DNA of 64,000 nt from Silene latifolia (taxonomy: Eukaryota > Streptophyta > Magnoliopsida > Caryophyllales > Caryophyllaceae), in assembly GCF_048544455.1 (NCBI RefSeq), contig NC_133526.1, forward strand, positions 12,478,001 through 12,542,000, given 5' to 3'. This document shows positions 23,692-49,632 of the stretch, in pieces. The notes beneath the pieces were generated by a model that saw only the letters and a program-made list of their open reading frames with translations, did no database searches and was not told where the DNA came from. The position numbers and the translations under genes were made by a program. The stretch's first letter is position 1, and each line of letters begins with the position of its first letter.

Positions 23692-24502
23692 TGTTAGAAA
23701 GATAATTTGTAACAACGGAAAAACAGACAAAAACTTTAACGAAACAAGAGACAGAAATAGACTTATCGAAACAGAATTGCAGCGCCGTGGTATGGAGGCC
23801 ACTGACTTGAAAACTATATCGGCACGACCGTGGTGGTAATCGTCTCTTGCCGGTAGTTCCCCAAGGTTAACACTGCGACACCCGTACACAACCACTCGTG
23901 TATGAGAGCCTTGGAACAAACAGAAACGAACCCAGAAAAAACTCAGAAGCAGAAGAATATCATATTTGAGAGGATAGGAGAGTTGTATGAATTGTGTGTT
24001 GAAGTGATGAGAGAACAACTCTATTTATAGTAGAAAATAGAGCTGTTACAGGCAAAAAAACGAAGGAAATAAAGGAGACAATAAATGTCCTTAATGACAG
24101 TCAAACGAGATTAATGGAGAATAAATCTCCTTAATCACAGAGATTTTATTTGACTGAGATCCGTTACAGGACTCCAAAAACATACACAAGTCAGGCCCAA
24201 AAAGATAAGATAAAAGAGGGCCTTTGGCCCGCACCGCAGGTGCTCTACCCAAACCCAAACCCAAACCCAAACCTAAACCTGAGCCCGAGCTCAAGCCGGG
24301 CCGGCGCGCGCGCGCGTGTTTGTGTTTGGACCCAAACCCAGAAGCCCAACAATCACCACAAAAGCCACCTTGGTCCAATCTCTTACCCACCATTGGACCA
24401 AAGGCAATATAAACACAAAACATACTCTTCTTCTCACCGATGTGGGAGAGAGTATGAACCAAAAAAACAAAAACTTGGCTTTTTCTTGGAATCACACCAA
24501 CA
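23692..24502 (-). repeat. Copia 3' LTR (element orientation)
   Basis: On the plus strand it runs from TGTTAGAAAGAT to CACACCAACA. It contains (AAACCC)n-like and CG-repeat stretches near 24250-24320 that differ from the other LTR. Confidence 0.92.
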
Positions 24503-26516
24503 ATCCCCCACTGATGAAAAGGAAAAGCTAAAGAGAACTTTCTGGGCAAGGAAGGACTGGATACTTAAACGTTCAATGTCTTTCGACTTGAATTGACGTA
24601 TTAGTGAAATGAGGCAACAACTTACTTTCAAGAAGAGAATATCTTACGATTTGAATTCCTTGTCGGTCTTCGGTCATTGATTCCCCCACAACACATATCA
24701 TACCTTCAAAGACTGTTTTGTTCCGCGATTTCAAGTGCAACGCTTTTAAAGCCATGCGTTTACCCTGGTTTAGGTGAGTGCTCTAGTGAGAATTTTATAT
24801 TCTTACATAGATGGTGGCTGAACCATCACACCCCCAAAGGTACCTCAAGTGCTTCTCAGTAGCACTTCTCATAAGAGCTATTAAGGACAAAGTCCAACCT
24901 CATATAAAAACACAATCCATCAAGTGTGTCTCAAAGCACCACCAAAATTGACTATGGATATCAAATGCCATAGGAATGAGTTATAGAGTCCATCAAGTGT
25001 CACACTCAAACTTGATTTAAGGACTTAAGCCCCATTCCCCTCGACATATCAAGGACTACTCTCCTTGTTAACCCCTTATTAAGGGGATCGACAAGATTAC
25101 GTTCAGACTTCACATAGTCCAAAGCAATTACTCCATTTTTCAGAAGTTGTTTTACCACACCGTGCCTGATTCGAATATGTCGTCTCTTACCATTATAGAC
25201 ATTATTCTTAGCAACACCGATAGCTGCTTTACTATCACAGAGTAGGGAGACTGGTGCAACCTGTCCCCCCCACATGGGCACGTCTGCTAGTAAGTTCCTC
25301 AACCAATCTGCTTCTTGACCTGCCAACTCAAGAGCAATGAACTCAGATTCCATGGTAGAGCTAGCTATACAAGTCTATTTTGCAGACTTCCACGATATAC
25401 CTCCTCCACCCAAGGTGAACACATAACCACTAGTGGAATGAATTTCATCATTACCTGCAACCCAATTTGCATCACAATATTCTTCTAACACATCAGGAAA
25501 TTTATCATAATGCAAACACAAATCAACTGTTCCTTTCAGGTATTTAAGTAAACGACGAAGTGCATTCCAATGCTCGGCATTGGGGTTATGTGTATATCGA
25601 CTCAGTCTACTAACAGCATAAGCAATGTCTGATCGAGTACAGTTCATGAGGAACATCACACTTCCTATAATTCTAGCATATTCTTCTTGTGAGACACTAT
25701 CACCCAAGTTCTTACACAAAGATATACTGCATCATAAGGAGCTCTAGCAGGTGTAACATCAAAACTGTTAAACTTCTTCAACACTTTTTCAACATAATGT
25801 GATTGACTAAGGGATATACCACTTGGGGTTTTCACAACTCTAACTCCAAGGATAACATCAGCTTCTCCTAAGTCTTTCATCTCAAACCGTGATGACAAAA
25901 TTGTTTAGTTTTATTTACAACAGATAAATTATTACCAAGAATTAACATGTCATCAACATATAAGCATATAATCACACAATCTTATCCAAACATTTTAGAA
26001 TAGACACACGAATCGGAATTGTTAGTTATATAGCCATCGTTAGTCAAAATGTTGTGAAATTTCTCATACCACTGTTTAGATGCTTGTTTAAGACCATATA
26101 GTGATTTTCTCAGTTTACACACCTTACTCTCTTGACCCTTTACCACAAACCCCTCGGGTTGCAACATATAGATCTCTTCATTTAGGTCACCATTCAAAAA
26201 AGCCGTTTTTACATCCATCTGATGTACTACAAGATCATGAATAGCAGCCAAAGCAACAAGAGTTCTAATGGTGGAAATTTTAGTCACAGGTGAGTAAGTA
26301 TCAAAATAGTCAATATATTTCTTTTGTGTAAACCCCCTCACCGCAAGTCTTGCCTTGAACCTTTCTATTGTTCCATCAGGTCTCGTTTTCTTTTTAAAGA
26401 TCCATTTGCTACTAATGGGTTTACTACCTTCAGGCAAATCAGTTAACTCCCAAATCTGATTAGAAACAATAGAATCTAGTTCATTTTTAATAGCTTAAAA
26501 CAACATCTATAGATCT

Positions 26517-27108
26517 TGATGGGGCATATTCTCGCACCACGACCGAGTCAACATATTGAGCAAGGTCAAAGTCAAAAGACAAAGAAGTCAACGTATTAGA
26601 CACCCTAACCGACTCGAAATTGTCGGCTGTCACTGGGTCTCGGCTAGGCAACTAGCCACCGTGAAGCACATCCGCGTACTCACATCCAAGTCCCCTCGGC
26701 ATGGAGTCAACCAGGCCAGCCGGCCTGCCATGGGTCCCTCGGCCGAGGGTAGAACAGTCTTTCCACCTGCTCTGCCACTTGGCCACTACGTGACAAAAGC
26801 TGAAAGTCTATAAATACTCCTCAATCCTCATTGAGAAAACAATCCAATAATCCACGATTCATCCTAAAACTCACTATTAATCTGGTATAAACTCCCTTAT
26901 CTCTCTACAATATACTTTGCCAAGTAACACACAACTTAATCTCTTTAAGTTTACTGACTTGAGCGTCGGAGTGAGTACGCTCGGTGCCAAGCCGAGCCCT
27001 CAATTTGTTCATCTTAAACAGGAAAGAGCGAAAGGAAGAGTCAAGCAAAGACATCATTCTACAAGCTTCCGTGGTCACAAATCCTGCTCCGGAATCACAC
27101 CCGGAACA
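26517..27108 (+). mobile_element. Solo LTR inserted in the copia element (fossil)
   Basis: This 592 bp segment starts TGATGGGGCATATT, ends CCCGGAACA and is flanked by perfect GATCT duplications (26512-26516 and 27109-27113). It separates copia coding sequence that reads EHDPKTYDEAMRS on one side and ELDSIVS on the other, just before the RT domain. A TATA-like TATAAATACTCC at 26809-26820 suggests plus orientation. No internal region is present. It is the youngest layer of the nest by position. Confidence 0.85.
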
Positions 27109-29660
27109 GATCTCATAGCCTCATCATATGTTTTTGGATCATGTTCTATTAAAAAGGCAGAAACAAGCTCATCAAAAGCACAAATATCACCTGCGATTTC
27201 AGATAAGTGAAGTCTGATAGCATCAGTTCTGACGAAATCACTCCCGTAGCTCTTTTCAATTCTGGGCCTTTTGCTCCTTCTTGGTTCAACCGCATGATCC
27301 ATGTAAGTACTAGTACTCGCATGCATAGAACTCGTCAAGGGGTTAACAGCACAGTAGAAAACAACAGGGGGCAACGGGTAGTGATACGCTTTTTCCTTCT
27401 TCAAAGGAAATACCTGCTCAAAAACTCAAGATCTCTAGCCTCGATATAGACTGCCACTTAAAGACATGAACCTATAAGTAGAACTGTTTTGAGCATAACC
27501 AATGAAAACGCAGTCATAAGTCTTAGGTCCAATGGTTGGCCTCCTAAAGCTAGGTAAACCTACTTTAGCCAAACACCCCCACACTTTAAGGTAACTTAAG
27601 TTAGGAGCATAACCTTTCCACATCTCATAGGGTGTCTTGTCTAGTTTCTTATGAGGTACCCTGTTAAGAATATGACAAGCTGAAAGCATCGCTTCCCCCC
27701 ACATATCATCAGAAAGGCCAGAACTTAAAAGCATAGCATTCATCATTTCTTTCAAAGTTCTATTTTTACGTTCAGCTACATCATTCGATTGAGGTAAGTA
27801 TGGTGGGCTCTTTTCATGTATTAAACCATTTTTCTCACAAAAATCTACTAAATAACCAGAGCCATACTCTCCTCCTCGATCGGACCTGACTCTTTTAATC
27901 TTCCTATCAAGCTTATTTTCTACCTCAGTTTTGAATTTTATAAACATGTCCTCAGCTTCACTTTTATTTCTAAGCAAATATACTTGGGTATATCTAGAAA
28001 AATCATCAATAAAAGTGACATAATAATGTTTACCACCTCTGCTCATGGTGTTTTTGAAGTCAGCTAGGTCGGTGTGAATTAACTCAAGAAGACTCGTTTG
28101 TCTAGTTGTAACAGGTCTACTAGGTTTCTTAGCAAATTTGGCCTCGACACAACTAGGACACTTCTCATGAGTTTCTGAAGATAACGAAGGAATAAGCGAC
28201 ATAGATTTGAGCCTTTTAATCGAATCAACATTCACATGACCTAATCTACCATGCCAAACATCAATAGACTCAGCAATATAAGCAGAAGAAGAAGCTTATT
28301 ATTAATGATAGGAGAATCAACATTCAAAACAAATAAACCCCCACAGAGATAACCCTTGCCCACAAAATCCCCATTGCGCGACATTACAACCTTGTCAGCC
28401 TCAAAAACACGTTTCACACCAACTTTGTTTAGTAAGGCACCAGACACGAGGTTTCGACGCAAAGTAGGAACATACAAAATATTATTTAAAGCAAGAGTTT
28501 TCCCTGAGGTTAGTTTGAGAAAGATCTTGCCTTTGCTTTGTGATAACAAATAAAAAGAGTTACCCATGTAGACACATTCACCATCAAGAACATCTTCAAA
28601 TTCAAAGAAAGAGATCCTTGTTAGCACAAAGATGTCTTGAAGCCCCTGTATCCAGAATCCAATCACTAGCATTTGCAACCATATTAGCCTCAACCACTAC
28701 AGCAGCAATAATATCATCCTTTTCAGCAACATTAGCTTCAGCAGCAACTTTCTTTTGAGGACACTGATAAGCTTTGTGACCCGTTTTCCCACAAACATAG
28801 CATACCGTTTGGTTTCGAATCTTTGAGGCGGAGTTTGGTGAATTTCCCTTGACCAACTTTCTTAGCATTCTGACCCTTGGATTGACCCTGACCAGCTTTA
28901 GCCTTTCCCTTACCCTTGAATCTATCTTATTTTGAAGACCCACCAGTTTCAACAAGATTGGCTTTGACAGTAGTAAGAGACAATTGGACTGACTTATCTT
29001 TTAGACGATTAGCTTCTTCCTCATGTGGCCTACCTAAGAAGGGACAAATCCTTCTTCTTATGTTTCAAATGATTCCTATATTTATTCCAGGAAGGGGAAA
29101 TTTTTCTAGCAAAACATTGGCCAAAAATATTTCATCTAGTTTCATTCCCTCATTAGTGACATCAGCACACAAATTCTCATAAACATGAACTTGCTCCATA
29201 ATTGGTTTGTCATCTACCATTTGAAACCCAAGCCACTGCCCGACAACATAGTTTTTCTTACCCGCATCGTCAGCCCCATATTTTTTCTCTAACAATTCCC
29301 ATATGGTTTTAGCAGATTTATGAACCGAAAATAAATCAAAGAGGGTATTCGACATATGAGTAAGGAGATGGAACTTAGCAGTTTTGTTATCCTTATCATG
29401 TTTCTTAATAGTCTCCTCATTCGACTTAACAACAACAGATTTAAGGTGGGGTAGTTTCTACACTAGCAAATGTAATAAAGCAGTAGGAGGGCATCGAAAA
29501 TAAAACATAGTCGATTTCTAATTGTTCAAAATACATAAGCAGTTTTTGAGACCATCTTTTGTAGTTCATACCGTCTAAGGGTTCCAATTTCGACAATTCA
29601 GACAGGATTTTGTTTGAGACGGCAGCCATTGTTACGACAGAAATTATATAGTTTTCAAAT

Positions 29661-30457
29661 TGTTAGAAAGATAATTCGTAACAACGGAAAAAACAAATGA
29701 TTAAACTTTAACGAAACAAGAGACAGAAATAGACTTATCGAAACGGAATTGCAACACCGTGGTATGGAGGCCACTGACTTGAAAACTATATCGGTACGAC
29801 CGTGGTGGTAATCGTCTCTCGCCGGTAGTTCCCCAAGGTTAACACTGCGACACCCGTACACAACCACTCGTGTATGAGAGCCTTGGAACAAACAAAAACG
29901 AACCCAGAAAAAACTCAGAAGCAGAAGAATATCAAATTTGAGAGGATAGGAGAGTTGTATGAATTGTGTGTTGAAGTGATGAGAGAACAACTATATTTAT
30001 AGTATAAAATAGAGCTGTTACAGGCAAAAAAAAAACGGAGGAAATAAAGGAGACAATAAATCTCCTTAATGACAGTCAAACGAGATTAATGGAGAATAAA
30101 TCTCCTTAATCACAGAGATTTTATTTGACTGAGATCCGTTACAGGACTCCAAAAACACACACAAGCCAGGCCCAAAAAAATAAGATAAAAGAGGGCCTTT
30201 GGCCCGCACCTCAGGTGCTCTACACAAACCCGAACCCGAGCTCGAGCCGGGCCGGGCCGGCGCGCGCGTGCCTGTGTGTGTTTGGACCCAAACCCAGAAA
30301 CCCAACAATCACCACAAAAGCCTCCTTGGTCCAATCTCTTACCCACCACTGGACCAAAGGCAATATAAACACAAAACATACTCTTCTTCTCACCGATGTG
30401 GGAGAGAGTATGAACCAAAAACCAAAAACTTGGCTTTTTCTTGGAATCACACCAACA
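29661..30457 (-). repeat. Copia 5' LTR (element orientation)
   Basis: It has the same termini as the 23692-24502 copy. The two align along their whole length with scattered substitutions and small length differences in the low-complexity part. Confidence 0.92.
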
Positions 30458-30931
30458 TTGGGCACGAGAAACGGAGCAGGGGACTGGTGATGATGACATG
30501 GTGAGACGGGTTCGGGTGCTACGGAATTGACGAGCTTGGTGATGACGGAGTGTCGATGATGAATACTCTACGTACTTCCATCCAAATCAAAAATGGATTT
30601 TTGATAGAACACAAGTCCAACTTTGACTTTTCATTGTATACTTCACATTTTCATTCTTTGACTCCGTCTTGACTCGTCTTAATTCCGCCTTGATTTATTC
30701 TAAATCGAATCTCCTCTTTATTATTTCACCTTACCTACAAATTATTATAATAAAGTAACATTAATAATAATATTTAATAAATATCCGACTAATTAATAAA
30801 TATGACTACGACGACTAATTATTATAATTAGTAATAAATGAGCTATTTAATCATATAAGCACACAAAATCGAGTCGAATAAAAGGATTAAATATGGGGTA
30901 AAATGACGCTAAAATTATACTTATCACTGGG

Positions 30932-31533
30932 TCGAGCAAGGAAAATCGGAGTCCTAAAAGTATTTGGACTAGAATAACTTTCCTAATTCGATTAGGAATC
31001 ATAAGTATTTTCTAGTTCGAGTAGCAGTAGGCTTATTATTTCCTAGTCAGAGTAGAAGTTGTTACTTTCCTAATTTTAGTAGAAGTATTTATTTCCTAGT
31101 TAAATTAGGAAGTTTGGTTTATTTCCTAATTTTAGTCAGATTAAAATAAGGCAATTATGTCATCTAGTAATCGATTAAGGAGATGTTTCCTTATTCAGTT
31201 TAGGAGTCAAGTTAGTTGGCTATAAATAGGGAGTCATTGTAATCGTTCAAAAATAAGATTGAGTTATTGAATAAAAAAAGTGAGTTTTTCGTTTACCGTT
31301 GTAAACATCGGTTCGACGAGTTCGTTCCAAAATTGTTATTGTTTGACGCGTTTTCAAGGATTAACCCGAGTTATAATCAATAGGTCTTGATTATAATTCA
31401 CCATTGTCGAGTTATAGTTCAAACCCGAGCAAATATCCCATTGTTTCGATTTCAAGACAGATTTCGGAGCAAATATCCTTATTTCATTATTGTTCTTTAT
31501 TCTTTAAACCGCTTTCGCACAATTTTCGTATCA
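30932..31533 (+). repeat. 3' LTR of the compact element, second piece
   Basis: It resumes at TCGAGCAAGGAAAATCGG, exactly where the first piece stopped, and ends CGTATCA. It keeps the TATA box near 31221. Confidence 0.85.
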
Positions 31534-33110
31534 CATTTGTAAGAGACGGGACCAAGCTTGACCAAACTCTTTAGACCAAGATCAAATCGGGGTTAAATGG
31601 TGGACTGGGACAGAGCATATTAATATTGGTCGTCCGACAAGAAAAACGTATGAACCATACCCTGACCGGGCCAAATAAACCAAATATATGATTGCCATCG
31701 ACATGATGTATAGAGATGGAAGCACACAGGACGCTTGGTTGACACTCCCCGATACGGTCCATGACTCATCTTAGCACGACACATGATTGACACGCCCAAC
31801 ACAACAAGACACGCCATAGGTTGAAGTTTGAGGAAAAAGAACACGCATAACCCAGACACGCCACAATCCACTGGGCATGACCGAGGGTGATAACGAGCCG
31901 AGCTTAGACTTGCTCGGTTGTGCTCATAAAGCAAAACTCGAGCTCGAGCTTACTCCGGAGTTAGAAAACCGTGCTCGTTATTAAGCTTGCGAGCTTTAAT
32001 GCGAGATCAAGCTCAAATCGAGCCTATACACAATTGTTGAATTTTCGTTTTTTTTTTCGATATTTTCAATAACAAGGCTCGAAAGTTATATATACAAGTA
32101 TTTGGAAAATAAATGAGTTATTTGATCGGTGTGATATAAATATATATAATCAAAACAAAATATTTTTATGAAATATGAGCCTGAGCCGAGCTCGAGTTGC
32201 GAGTCGTCTGTCTCATTAACACCCGACATGGTACGCTTTAGCATGCTCAATATACGAAGAAATAAGGCTAAAGTACGGATTTTGAATAGCACGCTTAAGC
32301 ATGACACATCGCAACACTCCACGCCATGGGCCGCCAAATCCATTTCACATGCACAACACGAAGCTCACCTTCCCGTGCCTAGGTGTTGCCATTTTCTTCT
32401 CTTAACATGGTGGGCTGGCACGACGCGCGACACACTTCTATCTCTAATGGTGTACTGTACAAAATTGGAACTCAAAAAGTTCGTGATGATCAAAACGAGC
32501 AACATTATCTTCTTACTGGATTTAAGTTTATACTTACATGCGGAGTATCTTATAATACGTGTAAATAAAGTAAGAAATAAAATCAATGACGTTACACCTT
32601 TATAGATTTTGGTGTTACATTAGTTCGGTTCCACGGTACATTTAGTTTGATTCTGAATCGGACCAAAACCAAAGTAGGGTAAATAAGTGGATAGTGAACC
32701 AAACTAAATAAAATACGGTCCGATCCTATCTGATCTTTGGTTCAGAACTCCAGATCCCTATGTGAACACTCGCTCATAGTCTCACTATTATTCTAAATTA
32801 AGTTTCCACACTTAATAATACGAAGTAAGATACCATAATAAAAGTCTCTATTATTTCGAACTATACTAGTATATGGAAGGTCTCATTTCATACATCTGAC
32901 CATAAAAGTGGTAATATAAAACTTTCAAACAGAATAACTTGTTTAAAGTGAAAGTTAATAGATCTCATGAGAGACCGTCTCCCACTAATTTAGTGGGAGA
33001 CATAATAGGGAAAAAAGAAATTTGATGGATCCTTTATCCATCATGTGAGAGGTCTCTTAATAATGCTATTGAGAAACCGTCTCTTTGAAGTTTTTGTAAA
33101 AGTGAAATAT
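31534..33110. other. Intergenic repeat remnants upstream of glutathione reductase
   Basis: No gene is seen. The part near 31,890-32,210 is rich in GAGCTCGAGC-like sequence typical of dispersed plant repeats. The part near 32,620-32,760 has GGTCCGATCC-like text. A perfect hairpin GTCTCCCACTA-ATT-TAGTGGGAGAC lies near 32,977-33,001, with a GAGAAACCGTCTC motif about 80 bp on. The hairpin is likely a MITE relic, as GAGACCGTCTC-like motifs recur near 42,868. Confidence 0.4.
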
Positions 33111-33428
33111 TGGGACCGAGTATAATACAGCCGACGAGAACCCGAGACGGGAAAACGATATAAGCCAAAATAGCTACGCTGGCCTACACCGCACCAGAGA
33201 TTCAACCCACCCAGAAATTAAATTCAAGTATATGACGCCATCACCTCCCTAATCACCTAGTACTACATTTCTTCATTAATATCACATCACTCCTTGAATC
33301 ATTGTACACCAGTCGCACTTTGCTTCTGTCTTCTCCCTTTTAACGAATTTCCTTCCCAAATATCGTCCATATTCATAACCCTAACATTTTCTCTTTCTTC
33401 CTTCATCCGCCATTGTTGAACCTCCAAA

Positions 33429-47864
<14,436 letters not shown>

Positions 47865-48364
47865 TTTGAAAATGGAAAAGTGCCCCTTTCTACTAGGATA
47901 CACAAATTGATCTAGAATGCAGTTGGGTGTAGATTTATCAAATACACTGGTTAGTTTGATACACACGCCGGGGCTTTTTTTTTGGGGGTTTGAGCAATAA
48001 TGCATTCGCCTTTTTGCTGTATTTGTTTTAGTCATTTTTAAAACTATAGATTTAGGCTACAGAACAGCACTGTTATTATATTATAATATGATGTGTAATA
48101 TTTGGGATCATTATCAAGTATTTGGACATTTTATGGTCACTGAGATAGTAAAGGTAAGCGAAGTCTTGCCTCCGAGAGTCAAAATGGAAGTAGTTACTAA
48201 TTAGCACTTACTAGATAGTTATCTCCCATGCTTGGTTAGTTGGCTAAAGGAGAAAAAAGTCGACATAGTGACATGCAATTTATGGAGCATTTCACATTTG
48301 TTTTTTAAATTATGAATCTCACATTTTTGAGACCGTTCTTTTTCAAATATATGAACAAATATTT
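47865..48364 (+). other. GR 3' UTR and downstream spacer
   Basis: The stretch after the GR stop contains the presumed 3' UTR. No other gene is seen before the duplicated segment at 48,365. Confidence 0.45.
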
Positions 48365-48850
48365 GGGGCAGAATAGAAGCTGAATGCACCGAAAGCTAGA
48401 TCTAATAAGTAATAACTTAAAAATTGATAATTTGTTCGAGGTTGGGAACACAATTAGAAGGTACTCCCTCTTATTTGGAATAACTGTACCATTTGGACAA
48501 TGGCACGAAAATTAAGGAATGGAGTTAAATATTGAAAAGTATTGTATAAGGGTAAAAATATAGGAGAGAGGGTATTAATTTAGATGGGTTAGGGGTAGTT
48601 GGGGTCGTAAATAAAGAAAAGAATTAAATATGGTAAATGTGACAGTTATGTGAATAGACGGAAATGGCAAATGGTACAGTTATTCCGAATAGGAGGGAGT
48701 ATTAAGTATCAACATTATTATAATAGGGGCAGAATAGAAACTGAATGCACCGAAGGCTAGATCTAATAAGAAATAACTTAAAAATTGATAATTTGTTCGA
48801 GGTTGGGAGCACAATTAGAAGGTATTAAGTATCAACATTATTATAATATA
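48365..48850. repeat. Direct duplication of about 125 bp, one copy carrying a MITE
   Basis: A segment GGGGCAGAATAGAA...ACAATTAGAAGGTATTAAGTATCAACATTATTATAATA occurs at 48365-48725 (interrupted by a MITE at 48464-48699) and again, uninterrupted, at 48726-48850. The copies differ at only a few positions. In the second copy the TA at 48823-48824 is the untouched target site. Confidence 0.9.
48464..48699. mobile_element. Stowaway-like MITE inside the first duplicate copy
   Basis: A 236 bp element has ends CTCCCTCTTATTTGGAATAA and TTATTCCGAATAGGAGGGAG and TA duplications (48462-48463 and 48700-48701). The inverted ends extend through CTGTACCATTT. Confidence 0.92.
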
Positions 48851-49632
48851 TTCTCTTAAATTGTAATTTGTTTACTTTTTCCCTAAACTGTTTATTTCGC
48901 ATACATAAATTGTGAACAAAATTACATGGGAAGTCGTAAACTAGTTTGTGTTTAGGTAGATAATGCTTCTGTTTTAATTGGAAGAAACACCTGTACATTG
49001 ATATCCGAAACTCAGGAGAGGATTTAGCATATAGTACCCCCTTTCCCAAGTCAAAATGGGACGATTCCAAAGAGCAAGTGATAGTCACCTTTTGATTTCA
49101 CAATTTTCATGTCCTTAAAGATACAAGGGCATTTCCATTAAGTGCATGAAAATCTCTCAGCAGAGTGCCTTTCGCTCTTGGATTTAGGAGTACCCTGATC
49201 AATAATCAGAAGCAACAGCCACAAGAAAAGCACCCACGACAAAGTGCAGAGAAGGGAAAATACAATACAATACTACAACGGAGAAAAACTTCGTAAAGCA
49301 AGCCTAAAGTGAAGATAAGGGCATGACATTATAAGTAAAACCTTCGTAAAAATTTAAAAACAAAGAAAAAACGAGGAAAAAGTAACACGAAACATAAAAA
49401 ATAAACAAGATAGTATCACAGGACTCGCTACACGCGCAAAATATAAGGCAAAGTGCTGTGACCACTAAAACACCTTAGTACATATACTAAGCACCGCCAA
49501 CAAACACCAAACATAAATTCTCTGGCAAAAAAACATAACCAATAATGAAAGCATACTGTAACCGAGTCAAAATCCAAAAACAGTAACACAACCTGACCTA
49601 ACTTTTCAGCAAAGTTATAACTCCAAACACAT
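48851..49632. other. Intergenic DNA and CCT4 3' UTR
   Basis: Convergent space between GR (plus) and CCT4 (minus). The part next to 49,632 is presumably the CCT4 3' UTR. No other gene is recognised. Confidence 0.4.

Larger units (their letters stand above)
23692..30457 (-). mobile_element. Ty1/copia retrotransposon with both LTRs (fossil)
   Basis: The element is flanked by perfect duplications TTGGG (23687-23691 and 30458-30462). Its LTRs are 811 bp (23692-24502) and 797 bp (29661-30457), and a G-rich polypurine tract lies at 24503-24513 on the minus strand. Parts in minus-strand order are gag (about 29,630-28,740, with a CCHC knuckle), protease (DTGAS, near 28,640), integrase (about 28,240-27,440), reverse transcriptase (about 26,440-25,400) and RNase H (about 25,350-25,010). 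This integrase-before-RT order defines copia. No tRNA-Met primer site is evident. By hand I count about 22 LTR substitutions (roughly 3%), suggesting insertion about 1-2 million years ago at usual plant rates. The coding region looks broken in several places and is interrupted by a solo LTR. Confidence 0.92.
21505..30926. mobile_element. LTR-type insertion, probably a solo LTR, itself split by a copia element (fossil)
   Basis: The insertion starts TGATGACCGG, ends ACTTATCA and is flanked by perfect 5 bp duplications CTGGG (21500-21504 and 30927-30931). Apart from the copia element and its extra TTGGG it is about 2.65 kb. I see no paired terminal repeat inside it and no coding domains, so a single long LTR is the simplest reading. 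On the minus strand it would start TGATAAGTATAATTTTAGCG. The gypsy lineage is not determined. ORFs in it, including proline/serine-rich ones near 22,900-23,600, have no known domains. Confidence 0.7.
20014..31533 (+). mobile_element. Compact non-autonomous LTR element, host of a four-level nest (fossil)
   Basis: This is the outermost element. It has a 676 bp 5' LTR (20014-20689), PBS TGGTATCACAGC at 20694-20705, a 757 bp internal region, a purine tract (21433-21446) and a 3' LTR split into 21447-21504 and 30932-31533. The flanks CATTG (20009-20013) and CATTT (31534-31538) fit a 5 bp target-site duplication with one mismatch. Without the later insertion it would be about 2.1 kb and has no pol domains, so it is TRIM/LARD-like. 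By rough hand count its LTRs differ at about 6% of aligned sites, making it older than the copia element within it. Confidence 0.8.

Noticed and set aside
23278-24018. 246-codon minus-strand ORF rich in His, Ser and Pro
   Set aside because: It crosses the junction between the copia LTR and the element it inserted into, so it cannot be an ancestral gene.
24091-24596. Overlapping ORFs of about 150 codons on both strands
   Set aside because: They lie in the copia LTR; similar frames recur at 30,066-30,504 in the other LTR and are shaped by AAACCC and CG repeats.
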